64,000 nucleotides of DNA from Notolepis coatsorum (GCA_963971535.1 OZ020598.1:98577674-98641673), one strand, 5' to 3'; numbered from the stretch's first letter, positions 11,364 through 23,754 are shown. Numbers and translations: made by a program. The notes: generated by a model not told the origin, from the sequence alone.

Positions 11364-11607
11364 AAATTATGTAATTTCTGAACTCATCAGACTGTTCTAG
11401 CTGTTCTATTATTTTCCTTTACCCTCATAGGCATTATATCCACATTACTGATGATTTTTCATCAAACATCTCATTGTGTAAATATTTTGTGAAAGCACCA
11501 ATAGTCTACACTACAATCTCGTCGTAATATCTTTATGAAGGTATTAGGTACAAAATATTGTGATATTCTCTACACATACTTCTTTATTTATTTATTATTT
11601 TCCACAG

Positions 11608-11824
11608 ATCCTTTCCAGGTATGTTCACCAAGGCAAAAGGGAAGAGGCGTTTTCCTGCAGCGACTCTTGTTCCGGCCAAGAGACCTAAACCCCTGGAAGT
11701 CACGTTCTACCTGTTGCCAAAGGCATATGAAAAAACTCCAACAGGGCCAGAGCAACAAGTTCACTTGCAGGCGGGGCTAGGCCGCAGGACTACTAATTTA
11801 GACGAGAGCACAACACACAATGAG
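11608..11824 (+). pseudogene. HECT-like gene exon (N-terminal region)
   Basis: Acceptor TCCACAG, donor GAG|GTAAGC. Encodes a basic start (FTKAKGKRRFPAATL), then VTFYLLPKAYEKTPTGPEQ and LQAGLGRRT, the conserved 'fibrinogen-like spacer' pattern of this family (VxFxxLPxxxEKxPxxxE, LxxAGLGxRT). The exon is open and ends in phase 0, matching the next exon. Confidence 0.75.
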
Positions 11825-12059
11825 GTAAGCATGCTATGGATGAGTTAGGGTAGTTGTACGTAACATATGAATAATTCTGTTAATTAGTCCTACACCACTC
11901 CTATTTGAGATGTGGCAACTAAGACTGACAACTATTTAGTGCAATTGACTGGAAAAAACCTACTCTGGCAGTGAGCCATCTCCTCTGAGTTTAAACTGGC
12001 ATGACGATGAAAAGATAATGAGTGAATCTTAAATATTGGGTGACCTATGCCCAACCCTT

Positions 12060-12560
12060 TAAGTGGTGTTAGGGTCTCCAGCGACCCGTTTCAAGGTTAT
12101 AATATGTAATAACTACCATGTAGTTTCACCATTTTGAAAATTCTGAAGGTATCTGCAGAAAAAAGGTACGACTGTGGTGTTAGGGTCATTCTTGACCCGG
12201 CAAGGTAAAACTATACTATAAAAATACTAAATATAAATAAATAAAATAATAAATATACTAAACATTTTTTCAGTAGTTATATCCTAATATTGTTCTATTA
12301 TAGTCAGAAAACATTATCTATGGGTTTCACATTTAGTATATTATGATTGAACAACCTCATTTTCATCTTAAAAATAAGAAAAATTATTATAAAATAAAAA
12401 TAATTATAAATAATTTTCATCTTAATAATAATTAACTATATCGAGTGATACTCCTTCCTTTTTAGTGGTCAGGACTGAGTTAGACCCCGGGTCAACATTG
12501 ACCCGCTAACAACGGGCAGTGGTGCCAATTCCTAACACAACATGAGGGTTAACATTAACA
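12060..12560. repeat. GGGTCA/TGACCC-containing repeat
   Basis: Includes GTGGTGTTAGGGTCATTC and TGACCCGG at 12176-12200 and GGGTCAACATTGACCCGC at 12490-12507, between GGTGTTAGGG (left) and CCTAACAC (right) words. The arrangement resembles a short inverted-repeat element; a related 18-bp palindrome sits at 35944. Confidence 0.45.
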
Positions 12561-12706
12561 TTAAGCTTTAATGCATCAAAGTAAGACTGACATGCTAGTA
12601 CAATGAGCTTTCATCTCAGCAGCTTTCAGAAGGAATTAATGTTTATTAATTGTGAACAGTTGGCTTTTTTAACTAAAACTGTTTTGTGTTACTGTTTTTC
12701 TTACAG

Positions 12707-12782
12707 TTATGTCATACACTCAACAGTGTATTCCCAAAACTGGAGAAAGTAACTGGTGGCTGGCTGCTTTACAAACCAGCAG
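12707..12782 (+). pseudogene. HECT-like gene exon
   Basis: Acceptor CTTACAG, donor CAG|GTTTGC. Encodes LCHTLNSVFPKLEKVTGGWL then LYKPA and continues by phase into GWGTRKLSLVEP of the next exon. The pattern 'YPKL...GGWLLYKxxGG' is a hallmark of the family. The exon is open. Confidence 0.75.
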
Positions 12783-13695
12783 GTTTGCATAATATTGTAA
12801 TATGACTAGAGCTTTCTGATCGTAAGAATCTACTTTGCTGCGTTGTGTTTCTATAGCTCTAAGTCTGTTACCAAAACTCTGTAGCACGACGGAGAAAAGA
12901 ATCAAATGAGAGGTTGGTTATTTCCCAGATCTGGTTTATTCAAAGTACAAGAATGATCTGGTTCAATCAATGAAAAACGCAATGATATTAGTGTAACAAA
13001 GCACTATTCCGCCAGTCACTAATATCAGACTAATCAAAAGTAGTTAAAAAGTAACAATCTTCAATGGAGCGTCGGTTGTGGAGTCTTTGTTGTCAGGGCG
13101 ACAACGGATCCTTTGTTCTCGTGGCAAAAACGTCTCAGGCAGTCCTCTTCCCGTTTGGCTGTGCATGAAAAAGATTCAAGAGCTTCCTTCCGTCTCTTTC
13201 GGTGCAGCCTCTCTTAAAGGCTAAACCCCGCCCCTGAGAGAATGTCGACCTAGTTCGTCAGGGGGCGGATCTCTACGGCCTGATTAGCTAAAGCTCATAG
13301 CGGCCATTTTGAATTAGGGTCGGCGGCCATCTTGATTCTTAAAGGGGCAGTCCCGTCTATTTTAAGGGAAAGAGTTATATTTCTAAAGTTTAACGTTTTA
13401 AAGGTACAATATTTGATTTGACTAACTGAAGAATTAGAGTTTAGTTATTAATTGACTGAGACAGTTAATTCAAGTCCTTTCCTGAATTCTATGGCTTTCC
13501 AGATACCAAATAGACCTATTTGTTGGTTTTATAACAAACTGTTGTATTATAAATAGTCTATAGTCTTATTTTGGAAGTTAGTTTAGTTTTCTAAGTAAAT
13601 TACACATATTTTGTCACCTTAATCTTATATTTTACCTATATTACTGGCTTAATTAGACTTTGCAATGATAGATAAGTGTCTGGTTTAGTCTTATC
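12783..13695. other. Intron; no recognised element
   Basis: Contains CGGCCATTTTGAATTAGGG and CGGCGGCCATCTTGATTC at 13302-13340, similar to words near base 62. No coding similarity seen. Confidence 0.4.
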
Positions 13696-14645
13696 TTAAC
13701 ACTTTAATCGCTGATGACGTGTTTAGACGTCATTCCTCGCCATGCTCATTCTGCCGAAGACGCCGTAACTCGTCTTTGATATCAATAATTCAAAAATCTG
13801 TGATCGAAATCATATTTCTCCTCCGGAGACATGAGATGTACTGGTGAGCTCCACTCAACTGTCTAACGGTTCGAGAGCGCCATCTGGTGGCCGATCGGTA
13901 GAGGGAGGGGCGCGCCAAACAGGAAGTGCTCATCCATAATCCGTCCGGGCACTCGCGATCGGTAGCCGGACTCCATCTCAACACACTGGATAATCAATCG
14001 CTCGCCCTAACTCAATAAACAACGTTATTTGGACGTATATAGTATTATACAACCTGGAAATGGTTCATCAGGATCAACATCCCATAATCGAAAACTGTCT
14101 ACTCCACGCTGATCGTCCAACGGCGCGAGGAAGATATGGTAAGATCCAGCGTTATTTTCTAACGTATTCTATACTAACTGATCTGATGATCATATGACCC
14201 ACACTAGATGAATGGTATAACGTTGCCCACGGAATTATAAACGCCCCCTCGCCCATCCGGTCAATATCAGATGATACGTAGTAACTTCTAGAAGTACCTC
14301 CAGTTGAAATGTTTCATCTGGCAACGATCGCTACCAAACTGTATTTGATCATCAATATAATGCATTTGGAGCTATAAATCAAGTTCTGGAGAAAGCTGCA
14401 GAAAACGATAAAAACATACTTATACTTTAGACCATATTTTAGTATGAATATGTGAATGAAAAAGTATATTGTTGCTACACCCTGAACAATGGATATAGGA
14501 CATTGAATGGGCCATAATAATGGCAATTTAGCAATAGAATTTAAAAAGTTATAGCCCTGCAAAGAAGGGGAACTTCTCCATAGACAAATAGAGCTGGCTA
14601 GGGGTGGTAAATTATGAATTTGAACCATGGCGATCAAAGTGTTAA
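13696..14645 (+). mobile_element. TTAA-type MITE, family C
   Basis: 950 bp bounded by TTAACACTTTAATCG and CGATCAAAGTGTTAA: TTAA at both ends with inverted termini. Sister copies are at 20035-20949, 28955-29912 (inverted) and 31765-32534 (rearranged). The minus strand holds a 111-codon frame whose core (YNFLNSIAKLPLLWPIQ) is shared by all copies. No recognisable transposase. Confidence 0.8.
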
Positions 14646-15643
14646 TCAATACACTATTTTATAACTATTGAGACTAGTTTTCCTACGGGATTAATAAAGG
14701 GTTTTGGTGGTGGTTACACATTTATAAACCAAATGGTGTTCCTCTGTGTTTAAATGTAACTAGGGCTTATTTAAAAACCTTCCTGTCCCACACCACGAAG
14801 AGACCAGGTGGCTCCTTTGTTCTAGAACCCCCGAATGGCTCTTAGTCAAACAGTTCTTATCTTTTACAGCCGGCAGTTGAGTAGCCCAACTCACAACCTA
14901 TTGTGGGGGTCTGGCTTTAGTAAACAACCCTATCTATTCAGAGGTTATTTCTAGCTTTTAGTAGGAGTCTGGGAACTATTCAAATGCTAAATTAGTTTGT
15001 CCCAAGGCCTAAAATCTGTTCACAGAGTATTTACAATTGCGGGGGCAAAGGACGTGAGAGTGATTAAATCACTCTTCTCAGACCTATGTGTAAATTAAGG
15101 ATGGTTTCATTTGTGATTCCCCACCTTCCCCCCTCCAGGGAAAGGTGAGGCCTCACTTGAATCCAGAGTCTCTATTTTAACCTCCAAAGTGACTTCTATA
15201 AGAAATGTGTCTAAAATACTCTTTGGTGGAATAGCAGAGCAGATATATATTAAGAACAGCGTGAATCTTTCTAGAGTGTGTGCACTGAAATCTTACAGTT
15301 TATCAGATTCTCCCTGTAGCGGTCGACCTTGGGGTACCTTAAATCAAGACTCATAACAATATTCCATAACCCATAACAGTTTGAGACTGAGAAGATACCT
15401 CAATAACTTTGTGATAATCTTTTAAATAGTGTCAGCTTTTATTTTGACTAGTTGCTCCCCAAATAGAGCTGTGAATTGCTCTTTTCATTTTTGTTTAATA
15501 TATTGTGGCATGCCATTCTCTGTTATGAACTGAATGAATGTAGGTCTGGTCATGTCTAACTAAACAATTTATTTTAAATAAACAAGTTAATTTATCCATC
15601 AAGCCATTAAAGGATTTATTTTCCATTGAAATATTCTCTATAG
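14646..15643. other. Intron; no recognised element
   Basis: GGGATTAATAAAGGG at 14687-14701 resembles a LINE 3' end, but no coding fragment adjoins it. The remainder is unassigned. Confidence 0.4.
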
Positions 15644-15958
15644 GTGGATGGGGTACACGCAAACTCTCCCTTGTGGAACCGGATGATACTGGCTACACAG
15701 GGAAGATGTTAAAGGCTGCAAACCGGGGGAATATGTGTACATTTTTCATAGCCCCAGTGCAGGAGGAACTTGACACAACTCCACTGCTACTAACGGATGA
15801 AACATTCGATTTCATGCATAAAGAGACGTGCCAGAAGTGTGGAGCAGCCGTTCCACTGCAGCTCCTGACGGACCACATCAAGTCCTGCTGCAACATCATT
15901 GATCTTGACCTTGACAGTGACGAAAACCTGGCTGTTGTGGAGGATAGTTGTGAGCAGG
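15644..15958 (+). pseudogene. HECT-like gene exon (zinc-motif region)
   Basis: Acceptor CTATAG, donor CAGG|GTAAG (phase 1). Encodes GWGTRKLSLVEPDDTGYTG, MCTFFIAPVQEELDTTPL and CQKCGAAVPLQLLTDHI followed by a cysteine pair. The CxxC...H...C arrangement is a possible UBZ-like zinc finger for ubiquitin binding (inference). Fully open, 105 codons; phases agree on both sides. Confidence 0.8.
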
Positions 15959-16099
15959 GTAAGATAACATGTACAAATGAATTCTTTTCCATTATCATTA
16001 CACGCTGATGCCCTAAAATCACAATTCACGGTAAGGACAAATGGCTTGTTGGAAATTACCCCTGATTTGTGTTCGTCTTTGCTAACTTACATTTCACAG

Positions 16100-16154
16100 C
16101 ACCAGTACTGCAGCCCTGTCCTATGTGCATGGATGCTGCTTCATGTGGGGAAAG
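16100..16154 (+). pseudogene. HECT-like gene exon
   Basis: Acceptor TTTCACAG, donor AAAG|GTATAT. In phase with its neighbours it encodes PVLQPCPMCMDAASCGE, a short CxxC zinc motif matching the family's 'CPxC' exon. Confidence 0.65.
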
Positions 16155-16259
16155 GTATATATTGTATATACTTTTTTCAATAACCAACATATATAAAACA
16201 TTAAATCAGCCTAACAAATAGAATATAAGTGTATAAAAGTATGTTGTGAATGTTGGCAG

Positions 16260-16357
16260 TGCAGGACATGACATGTTGGATATGAGTACCTTCAGTGAAG
16301 AGCAAGCAGCAATGCCTGGACCATCTGGAAGTAGTGCAGCTGCAGCAGTTACAGAAG
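16260..16357 (+). pseudogene. HECT-like gene linker exon
   Basis: Acceptor TTGGCAG, donor GAAG|GTATG. The phase-consistent frame is AGHDMLDMSTFSEEQAAMPG followed by a Ser/Ala-rich end. A low-complexity linker; called mainly from splice sites and continuous phase. Confidence 0.55.
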
Positions 16358-16409
16358 GTATGTTCTAATCAGGGTTAGCTGCTGTGGGGCAACAATGTTA
16401 GGGAGGGTA

Positions 16410-16410
16410 A

Positions 16411-16496
<86 letters not shown>
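16410..16496. repeat. (ATT)n microsatellite
   Basis: About 29 ATT units, lying in an intron of the HECT-like gene. Confidence 0.95.
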
Positions 16497-16680
16497 CCCA
16501 CATGGCATAGCCTACACCTTATTGATGTAAACTGAATCATTTGCTTAAATTGTATCCTGTATCAAAAGGTACATTCTGATAAATAGGGCGCTGTAACTGA
16601 TGAACTATAGCTGGCTTTCTTTACAGGCAGGTCTGACGGGAAAGCTTAACTGATAACATTTTTATTTTGTCTCTTACTAG

Positions 16681-16878
16681 AGTGGCTCACTGTTCAGGAG
16701 CCTACCAGGGCTATATCTAAGTTTTGAGATGATCTTCTAAGCATTCACGAATCTGAGAATCCCTTACGTCTCGGCATGGATCTTAGAAGCAGCCCTGCGG
16801 AACAGGACGCTGCACTAATCTGCTTCTATAAGAAGCCCAACGTTGAATGGGGACGACCCTTAACATGCAGACTTGAAG
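16681..16878 (+). pseudogene. HECT-like gene exon with nonsense codon
   Basis: Acceptor CTTACTAG, donor GAAG|GTAGC. Encodes WLTVQEPTRAISKF, an in-frame TGA (16725-16727), then NPLRLGMDLRSSPAEQDAAL and FYKKPNVEWGRPL. This is the family's junction into the HECT-like half. The premature stop is the first clear inactivating lesion. Confidence 0.7.
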
Positions 16879-16954
16879 GTAGCTTCAATTACATGTCATA
16901 GTAGTCTAGGAGAACACATACATACCGGTATTGCTTTTGCCTTTTACTATAGAC

Positions 16955-19110
16955 CATAGGTGTCAAACTCATGGCCCGCGGGCCAATTGTGGCCCGCCAC
17001 GTCATTTGATGTGGCCCCCCAAGAGCTCTGGTAATTTTTTTTTAACATTAATCTTGGGTTAAAAAATAGCGGCGTTAAAATAATTGTGGGTTAATGCGTT
17101 AATAAAGCTTTAACTTTGACAGCCTTAGTTATTACACATTCTTACACATAGATGTATGTTGAACATCTGAGGTATTGATGAAGTAACAAAGGAAAAAAGC
17201 CAAAAGCACTTACTCCTCAGACATTCTTTGACAATTTTACAGCCCAAAATACAAAAAAGATCCAGGCGGAATAGGTAACAAAGGGTTGAAGAAATATTGT
17301 CTGAACTGTCAGATGCAAACTGGCTGTTGTCGTAGAATCCTAACAATAATCTAAGGTTATTGTACAGTACAAGGAGGTCGCTTAACTGGAAGGAGGAGAA
17401 AGGATCATAAGTGATAGAATTTTTGGTCTCCTCATCTGACTCCCAATATAGCCAGCAAGGAATAAATGTGCAGTCCAGACAACAGAGTTCGAATTCAACT
17501 CATGGATTTATTTGTCTCTGCGGCCAGGAGTGAATAAAAAGGTTGCTTTTCACATACAAGGATTATCAGAATACATTAATCATGTCTGTTTTGTACACAG
17601 GATCAACAAGGTTTGCATCTCAAAACCCCCACATGTAGGTACAAACAACAGTCATTTTTAACATAAATGTAATTAGAGAATTTACTGTAAGCCGCTTTTC
17701 ATATAAGTAAGCCTGGTTTCTAAGATAAGTCTTTATATTCTATTCTAACCAACATAATGGGTCCATCCAGCCTACTTACATGAACATCAGCCAACAGCAT
17801 TCTCTGGGTGGGTAGCGGTGGAGCCACAGACCTGGGGAGGGGGTCTGTGCTCCTGAACTAACACTATGTTCGCTCTTATATACTATAACTTCCCACCAAT
17901 CATAACATTCTAGTAATACATTTTGGTCCAATCAGGTGGTCTTCTGTGGGGGCTGTCCCAATCGATCTCCTGGGTGGGTGTCGGCCTTCAGTAAACCGAG
18001 GGGTCTGCTTTTGACCCCCCCCCCCCCCCCCTCTTCTGCTGCTCAGGTCTTTTCTCAGTCCAGGGGGTCTGTTGGTGGCCCCCGTCGGTGTGGTCTTTTG
18101 CTGAGTACAGAGGGGTTCTGCTGGTGGCCCCCGTCAGTGTGGTTGTAATCTGGTCACAGTAGGTGTGACCTTTGTCTGTTATCTGCTGCAACTGTCTCTA
18201 GTATGGTTCCTTATTTAGCCACTGAGTCCACTCTGCTATTGAAAGGTACACCTGGCTTTACATTATGGTTCTCTAATTTATTCACACATATTAATTATGA
18301 AATTCAAAGTCAATATTACCACACTGTGTGACATAACCGAGCATCTCGCTCAATTGAATAAGAAGCTGTAGGGACGCAAACAAGTCCCACCCAAAACTTG
18401 ACCAATATAGTTGTGAACTGAGACAACCCTTATTTTGTTATTTTTTAGTACAGTTACAGTTGTGTGTTCATGCAGACACATAATAGCAATTTCATTACGA
18501 ATTGAAAATGGTGGACCCTGATGTAAACAAGTCGAAAGTCTTTCTCTGGTCTGCATCCCCTTAACAATTGTGTGTATTGAGCTGTACTGTACTGTACCCA
18601 TTCTGCAATCTGTTAATTAAAGTTAATTAAACTATCTTCCATTAGTTGGATGTATGGCCTCTGCAAGGTTGTGTGCAGCCATTTGTTTTTGTAACATCTG
18701 CTACATCTGTCCCACGTGTTCTTTGCAGCTCAGTTGTTAGTTCTGCCCCTCTTGACTGTGACAAAAAGGTTTTGAACAAACTTAATGTCATAGCTTGTAT
18801 TTGATGATCTTCTTCTTTGTTATTTACTTGAATGGTTTGATCATTGATTAATGGAGTAATATGGGGTTCTGATAAACTAAAATTATTTGATAAAATAACA
18901 TAAGCTAACATATATTTTTACATCTATGCAAATGCATATGCAATATGTATAACTTGAATAAGTAATAAATACAGAAAAACATGTTTAACAATATGTAAAT
19001 GAGTAGCTACATATATTTTACATTACATTAACATTTATACAGTCTTTGGCCCTTTGAGGGCAACCATAATGCTGATGTGGCCCTCTGTGAAAATGAGTTT
19101 GACACCCCTG
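16955..19110. mobile_element. hAT-type non-autonomous transposon, 2.2 kb
   Basis: Ends CATAGGTGTCAAACTCA and TGAGTTTGACACCCCTG are inverted repeats, flanked by a perfect 8-bp target duplication CTATAGAC (16947-16954 and 19111-19118). An 8-bp duplication with this terminus is the hAT hallmark. The left part has the widespread words GGCCCGCGGGCCAATTGTGG. I see no transposase frame; a retroposon copy (18480) and C-rich filler occupy the interior. Confidence 0.85.
18480..18625 (+). mobile_element. Non-LTR retroposon 3' end, copy 2
   Basis: Shares GGACCCTGATGTAAACAAG, TCTCTGGTCTGCATCCC and TACCCATTCTGCAATCTGTT with the copies at 6724 and 42100. It lies inside the hAT-type element, so it inserted after it or was carried by it. 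The tail is TTAATTAAAG rather than ATTC repeats. Confidence 0.65.
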
Positions 19111-19277
19111 CTATAGACCATTTCAGTTGTAAACGTAAACCCTCTAAACGTGTCCCATTTTATTTTCGGTTGCCGTGAATGTCATCAGTTGACAGGAGGT
19201 AAACATCGACATAAGCTGTTGTCAAGCAATGCAATTCCGTTTAAATGGTCTATATCAAACACTGAATTGTGTTACAG

Positions 19278-19374
19278 GTGATGCAGCCATTGGAGAGGGT
19301 GTTAGTCGCTTTTTCTTTTCAACTTGCATGGACAAGCTGAAATCTGGGTTGTGCATCAACTTTGGTATGTAGAA
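19278..19374 (+). pseudogene. HECT-like gene exon
   Basis: Acceptor GTTACAG, donor TTTG|GTATG. Encodes GDAAIGEGVSRFFFSTCMDK then LKSGLCINFG, matching the conserved start of the HECT-like fold in this family (GVxRxFFSxxMxxL). Open, with phases consistent on both sides. Confidence 0.75.
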
Positions 19375-19640
19375 TACAGCTTTGTGTAAGATGAATTGTA
19401 AATAACTAATTACAATTGCAGGAGCAAGTCTTGTGTTTACATTTTTTTTTAATTTATCTTTAATATAACCTACATTTGTTTTTTTCCCACCTAACCCTGA
19501 AAGCTCTAAACGTCATAATAAATATGTTATGCCTACAACGGCAAAACAATTGTAATCTTAATAAAAATACAACTACCCAATAGTAGTGTTGCATGTAGTA
19601 CTTAATTTAACTTTGTTTCAATGTAACATTTCTTATACAG

Positions 19641-19866
19641 CAGAGAGCCAGGCCATTTAGTGCCCTCAGCCTCTCACTTTCTAGTTGAAAGTGACATGTT
19701 CAGCATGGCCGGGAGAATGCTGGGACATTCCTTCGTGCATGGAGGACCATGCCTGTCGGGGCTCAGCCCTGCTTTTGTTCATGTCCTGCTTGGAGGAAGT
19801 CCTGAAACTGCCACTGTCACACTAGAGGACTGTCCATACCTAGAAATCCGGGCAACAATCAGGCTT
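19641..19866 (+). pseudogene. HECT-like gene exon with frameshift
   Basis: Acceptor TTATACAG, donor CTT|GTATG. The phase inherited from the previous exon reads ESQAI then TAG, but shifting by one base gives VPSASHFLVESDMFSMAGRM, HSFVHGGPCLSGLSPAFVHV and LLGGSPETATVTLEDCPYLE, the expected family sequence. One base has therefore been lost near 19655. Confidence 0.75.
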
Positions 19867-20034
19867 GTATGTTTTCAATCTAACCCCATTATTTATACAC
19901 TGAAGCAAGAAAGTTTCCACCCTTTTTCCCCCCCTTGTGTGTGCTGTATTATATTGTGAAAAAAAGCTAAATCAAATTCATTTGTAAGGCCCAACAACAC
20001 ACGTTAATGTCCCCATGGGCCGGACACGTCTTCT

Positions 20035-20949
20035 TTAACACTTTTCCCCGCCATGCTCATTCTGCCAAAGACGCTGTAGCATGTCTTTGATATCAATATT
20101 TCAAAAATCTGTGATCGAAATCATATTTCTCCCCCGGAGACCTGAGATCTACTGTTGAGCCCCTCTCAACTCTCCAACGGTTCAAGAGCGGTTCAAGATC
20201 GGCGGATCGCCCAAACAGGAAGTGATGCGGATGAAGTGGTGCTCGCCCATATTTCGTCCGGGCACTCGCTATCATTAGCGGGACTCCATCTTGATACACT
20301 GGACATCTATCGGTTGCAAATAACTCGATAAACAACATGATTTGGACGTATATACTATTATACAACCTGGAAATGGATCGCATATTTCTACATCCCATAA
20401 TAGGAACATTTCTGTTCCACGCTCATCGCCCAACGGCCCGAGGAAGCTACGGTAAGATTCAGCGTTATTTTTCAACGTGTTCGATACTAACTGCTCTAAT
20501 GATCATATCACCCACACTAGATGAATCATATAACGTTGGCCACGGAATTATAAACGACCCCCCCCCCCCCCCGGTCAACATCAGATCATACTTCTAGAAG
20601 CACGTCCATTTGACATTTTTTATCTCGCGCAGATTCCTATCAAACTGTATTTCATTATCAATATAATGCATTTGGGGCTATAAATCACGTTCTGGAGAAA
20701 GCTGCAGAAAACGATAAAAACATACTTATACTTTAGACCGTATTTTAGTATGAATATGTGAATGAAAAAGTATAACGTTGCTACACCCTGAACAATAGAT
20801 ATAGGACGTTGAATGGGCCATAGTAATGTCAATTTAGCAATACAATTTAAAAAGTTATAGCCCTGCAAAGAAGGGGAACTTCTCCATATTAAATAGGGCT
20901 GGCGAAGGATGGTAAATTATGAATTTAAGCCTGGCGATCAAAGTGTTAA
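20035..20949 (+). mobile_element. TTAA-type MITE, family C
   Basis: 915 bp bounded by TTAACACTTTTCCC and GATCAAAGTGTTAA. Closely similar to 13696-14645 through AGACGCTGTAGC..., TTGATATCAATATTTC and the AAGTTATAGCCCTGC block. The minus-strand 82-codon frame 20620-20868 is the family C frame. It lies in an intron of the HECT-like gene. Confidence 0.8.
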
Positions 20950-21053
20950 ACAAGTCAAGAAGAAACATCACAATAAATCAAGAACAAAACAAAAACAGCA
21001 TCGACATAAGCATTAACAGTATTTCCTCTTTCACTTCCCTCTGTGTCTTTAAG

Positions 21054-21385
21054 CTTGAGGGGGAATCCGAACTCTCCGATGAGGTTAAAAGAAGTGTCCG
21101 GGACTTGGCCTTCGCCTGGGACTTCCCTTGCCTTACCGGAAATGACCGCAGATGGCTTTTTGAGAAAATGTTGATCCATGCTGTGCGTGAAATTTTATGA
21201 TATATTGACAATGCAGAACTTCATCCCAAAGCAATTTCTGTGGATGAGATAAAAAGTGTCATGTGTTCCACCTTCTGTCTGTTATTGTCAATACCAGGTC
21301 ATTGGACGTGTCTTAAGACAAATTAAGCAGCTCAGACGTGGTCTTAAAGAGACGCCAATGTGGGCCATGCTGAGTCAACGCCCTG
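21054..21385 (+). pseudogene. HECT-like gene exon, part left of transposon
   Basis: After TTTAAG the frame is LEGESELSDEVKRSVRDLAF, WDFPCLTGNDRRWLFEKML, a TGA at 21198-21200, then YIDNAELHPKAISVDEI in the same frame. After a further frame change comes VLRQIKQLRRGLKETPMW and LSQRP. The exon is then cut by the 6.6-kb transposon and resumes at 27967. Confidence 0.7.
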
Positions 21386-22089
21386 TAGGCCGGGAGCCAG
21401 GTCCACCCCTCAGGATGTTTTTTGCTACCTTTTTTTCATTATTATTTCCAGTTATCACATACCTTGGGCCATCACGAGTTGATAATGACCACCCCCAAAT
21501 CAGCCCCGTGTTTGGCCTCAGGGGCAAAAAAAAACTATTTTTGGGAAAAGCTTCTGGCGAAATTATGTAATTGCAAATATGAGGGTACTGCAACTGCATA
21601 AATGGTCAAATAAGTCTGAAACCTTGCATGGTGTATCCTGACACATAGGGGAAAAGTATCAGAATAATACTCTGGGCCTTACTACCTTTCTATCGTCAAA
21701 TATCCCCCCCAGAATACCCCAAAAGACAAAAAACATTCTGTCCGCCTGACAAATTGTCATCAAAAGTGATCATTTTATTATACATGTTGCTGCCTCACAT
21801 GGATATAAAAACTGCCCACATTTATAAGCTTCAATTTAAGTCCAAGATGACCTTTCTATCTAGAATAGTACACCTGCTATGACCAAAGTTCTCCATTGTA
21901 CCTAAAATCGAGAAAATAGAACATATTTCTTCTCTCTTTTTTTTCTCCCTTTTTTTTATATCTAAAAAATATATTAAACAAGATTTGAGACTTAAGTAAT
22001 GTAATGCTATACTATCTGAAGTTAATTATATGAAAAGTGAACAATGTTACACCCCCTGTTGGACCGGGGTATCACAGTGCAACATAAAG
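21386..22089 (+). repeat. Left ~704-bp terminal inverted repeat
   Basis: Outer end TAGGCCGGGAGCC; inner part includes ACCCCCTGTTGGACCGGGGT and ATCACAGTGCAACATAAAG. It pairs along its length with 27255-27966 with small indels (for example, the T-rich run at 21935-21960 against the A-run at 27389). Confidence 0.85.
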
Positions 22090-22752
22090 CAGTGCTGACC
22101 GGGTTACACCAACCAACCAAAACCATTACCCTGTTTCATGTCAGTTATTCAGCAAAGACAATTGTGGGTAAGTTGATCTATTGTTCTGGCTGTGGGAAGA
22201 GATTGACTGTCCAATATATTTTTACATGAAAGGTGGCAACTCTTCTTCTAGAGTGATAACATTAACGTTAGCTTTTAGATTGTTAGCTAATATAGCCAGC
22301 CCAATGTAGCTAGCTAGTGAGAGTAGAAGTGGGGGAGAAATTATGAAATTGTAATTATTAAGAAAATAAATTATAATTATTAGCAACTCTACTTCTAGAG
22401 TGATAACATTAGCTAGTTAGCTTGTAGATTGTTAGCTGCCAGCCCAATGAGATTGTTAGCTGCCAGCCCAATGTAGCTAGCTAGTGAGAGCGGGAGTGGG
22501 AGACTAGTGAGAGCAGAAGTGGGATATAAATTATGGTGTCTGTGTGTGTACAATATTTTGCTGTTGTAATGAATATACTGACTTTCTGATGGTTGCAATG
22601 CTACGGTATAGTCAAGGTGTCAAAGAGACGACAAGATGCCTGGATACCTTGCCAAGAATCAGCCACCCCCCCCAGTCTGGGATATTAGTCCATGTCTGAG
22701 GTTAGATGTCAATGAAATGTGAAACATTGGATCTAAATGAATGTATATTGGC

Positions 22753-23729
22753 TAGGGGTGGGACGATACATAGATCCAGATCGATATATCGATCCAGATC
22801 GATATATCGATCTATTATCAATAATCAAATAGGATCGATGCCACGTAAAAAGATCGATTCATATTGCGATACTCTTATTTTGAAAATCCAGCCCAGTGTT
22901 GTGAAACTCCGTTTAACATCAACAGCACACAGAGCGTCACTAGAGCAAGACTATTGTGCCTATTCTGTGACCCAAAACATGTCCCTGCTGTTTTATTCCG
23001 CACCGGGTCCAATGCATCTAACCTGCTTTGCAATCCTCGCCACTCCATTATGCCCACGTCGCGTTAAAGATCGAAGATAACGTTACGTTAGCGACAAGCT
23101 AACAAGCTAACCCAGAGCCGAGCAAGACTATTGTGCCTATTCTGTGACCCAAAACATGTCCCTGCTGTTTTATTCCGCAACGGGTCCAATGCATCTAACC
23201 TGCTTTGCAATCCTTGCCACTCCATTATGCCCACGTCGCGTTAAAGATCGAAGATAACGTTACATTAGCGTAAGCTAACAAGCTAACCCAGAGCCATAGG
23301 CAGAGAGAAGTGGGGACTGGGAAGGAGGGTGCATTCTCGGGATAGCCCCACTAACAGGATCTGGACGGCTTTTCCAGCCAAAATACAGCTCTGTGACAGT
23401 GAATAGGATATTAATATCGAGAAAAAAAAGAAAAACAAACCAAAAACAGTTTATTTGTATTAAAAACAATAGATAGTTTTTCATTTAAATGACTGGAAGA
23501 GCTCAAAAATAAAAATGTCAAATGATATTTCCATTGCCTTTTTTTTGTTCATTTAAATGTTACTGATTGTGTTAAATGGGCATATAATATCGTCTCATAT
23601 CGATCGCAGGCACCTGAATCGAATCGTATCGTATCGTGGCAGACTGTGTGATATCGGATAATATCGTATCGTTGTCCAAAGAATCGATATCGTATCGTAT
23701 CGTGATGAAACTGGTGATTCCCACCCCTA
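22753..23729. mobile_element. hAT MITE with perfect 8-bp TSD
   Basis: Ends TAGGGGTGGGACGATAC and TGATTCCCACCCCTA are inverted; ATATTGGC is duplicated at 22745-22752 and 23730-23737. The termini carry many CGATAT/ATCGAT words (GATCGATATATCGATC). The interior has a duplicated ~176-bp block (about 22940-23113 and 23116-23290, starting GAGCAAGACTATTGTGCC). No transposase. It is nested in the 6.6-kb transposon. Confidence 0.9.
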
Positions 23730-23754
23730 ATATTGGCACATAAGCCTGTTCAAG

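Noticed and set aside
16955..19110. Autonomous hAT transposase in the 2.2-kb element
   Set aside because: No frame with hAT-like blocks is found; the interior is a retroposon copy, C-rich filler and unassigned sequence.
20560..20575. C-runs (here, 4200, 18017 and 26131) as biological features
   Set aside because: Homopolymer stretches in MITE or filler sequence; their length may be affected by sequencing and they support no call.
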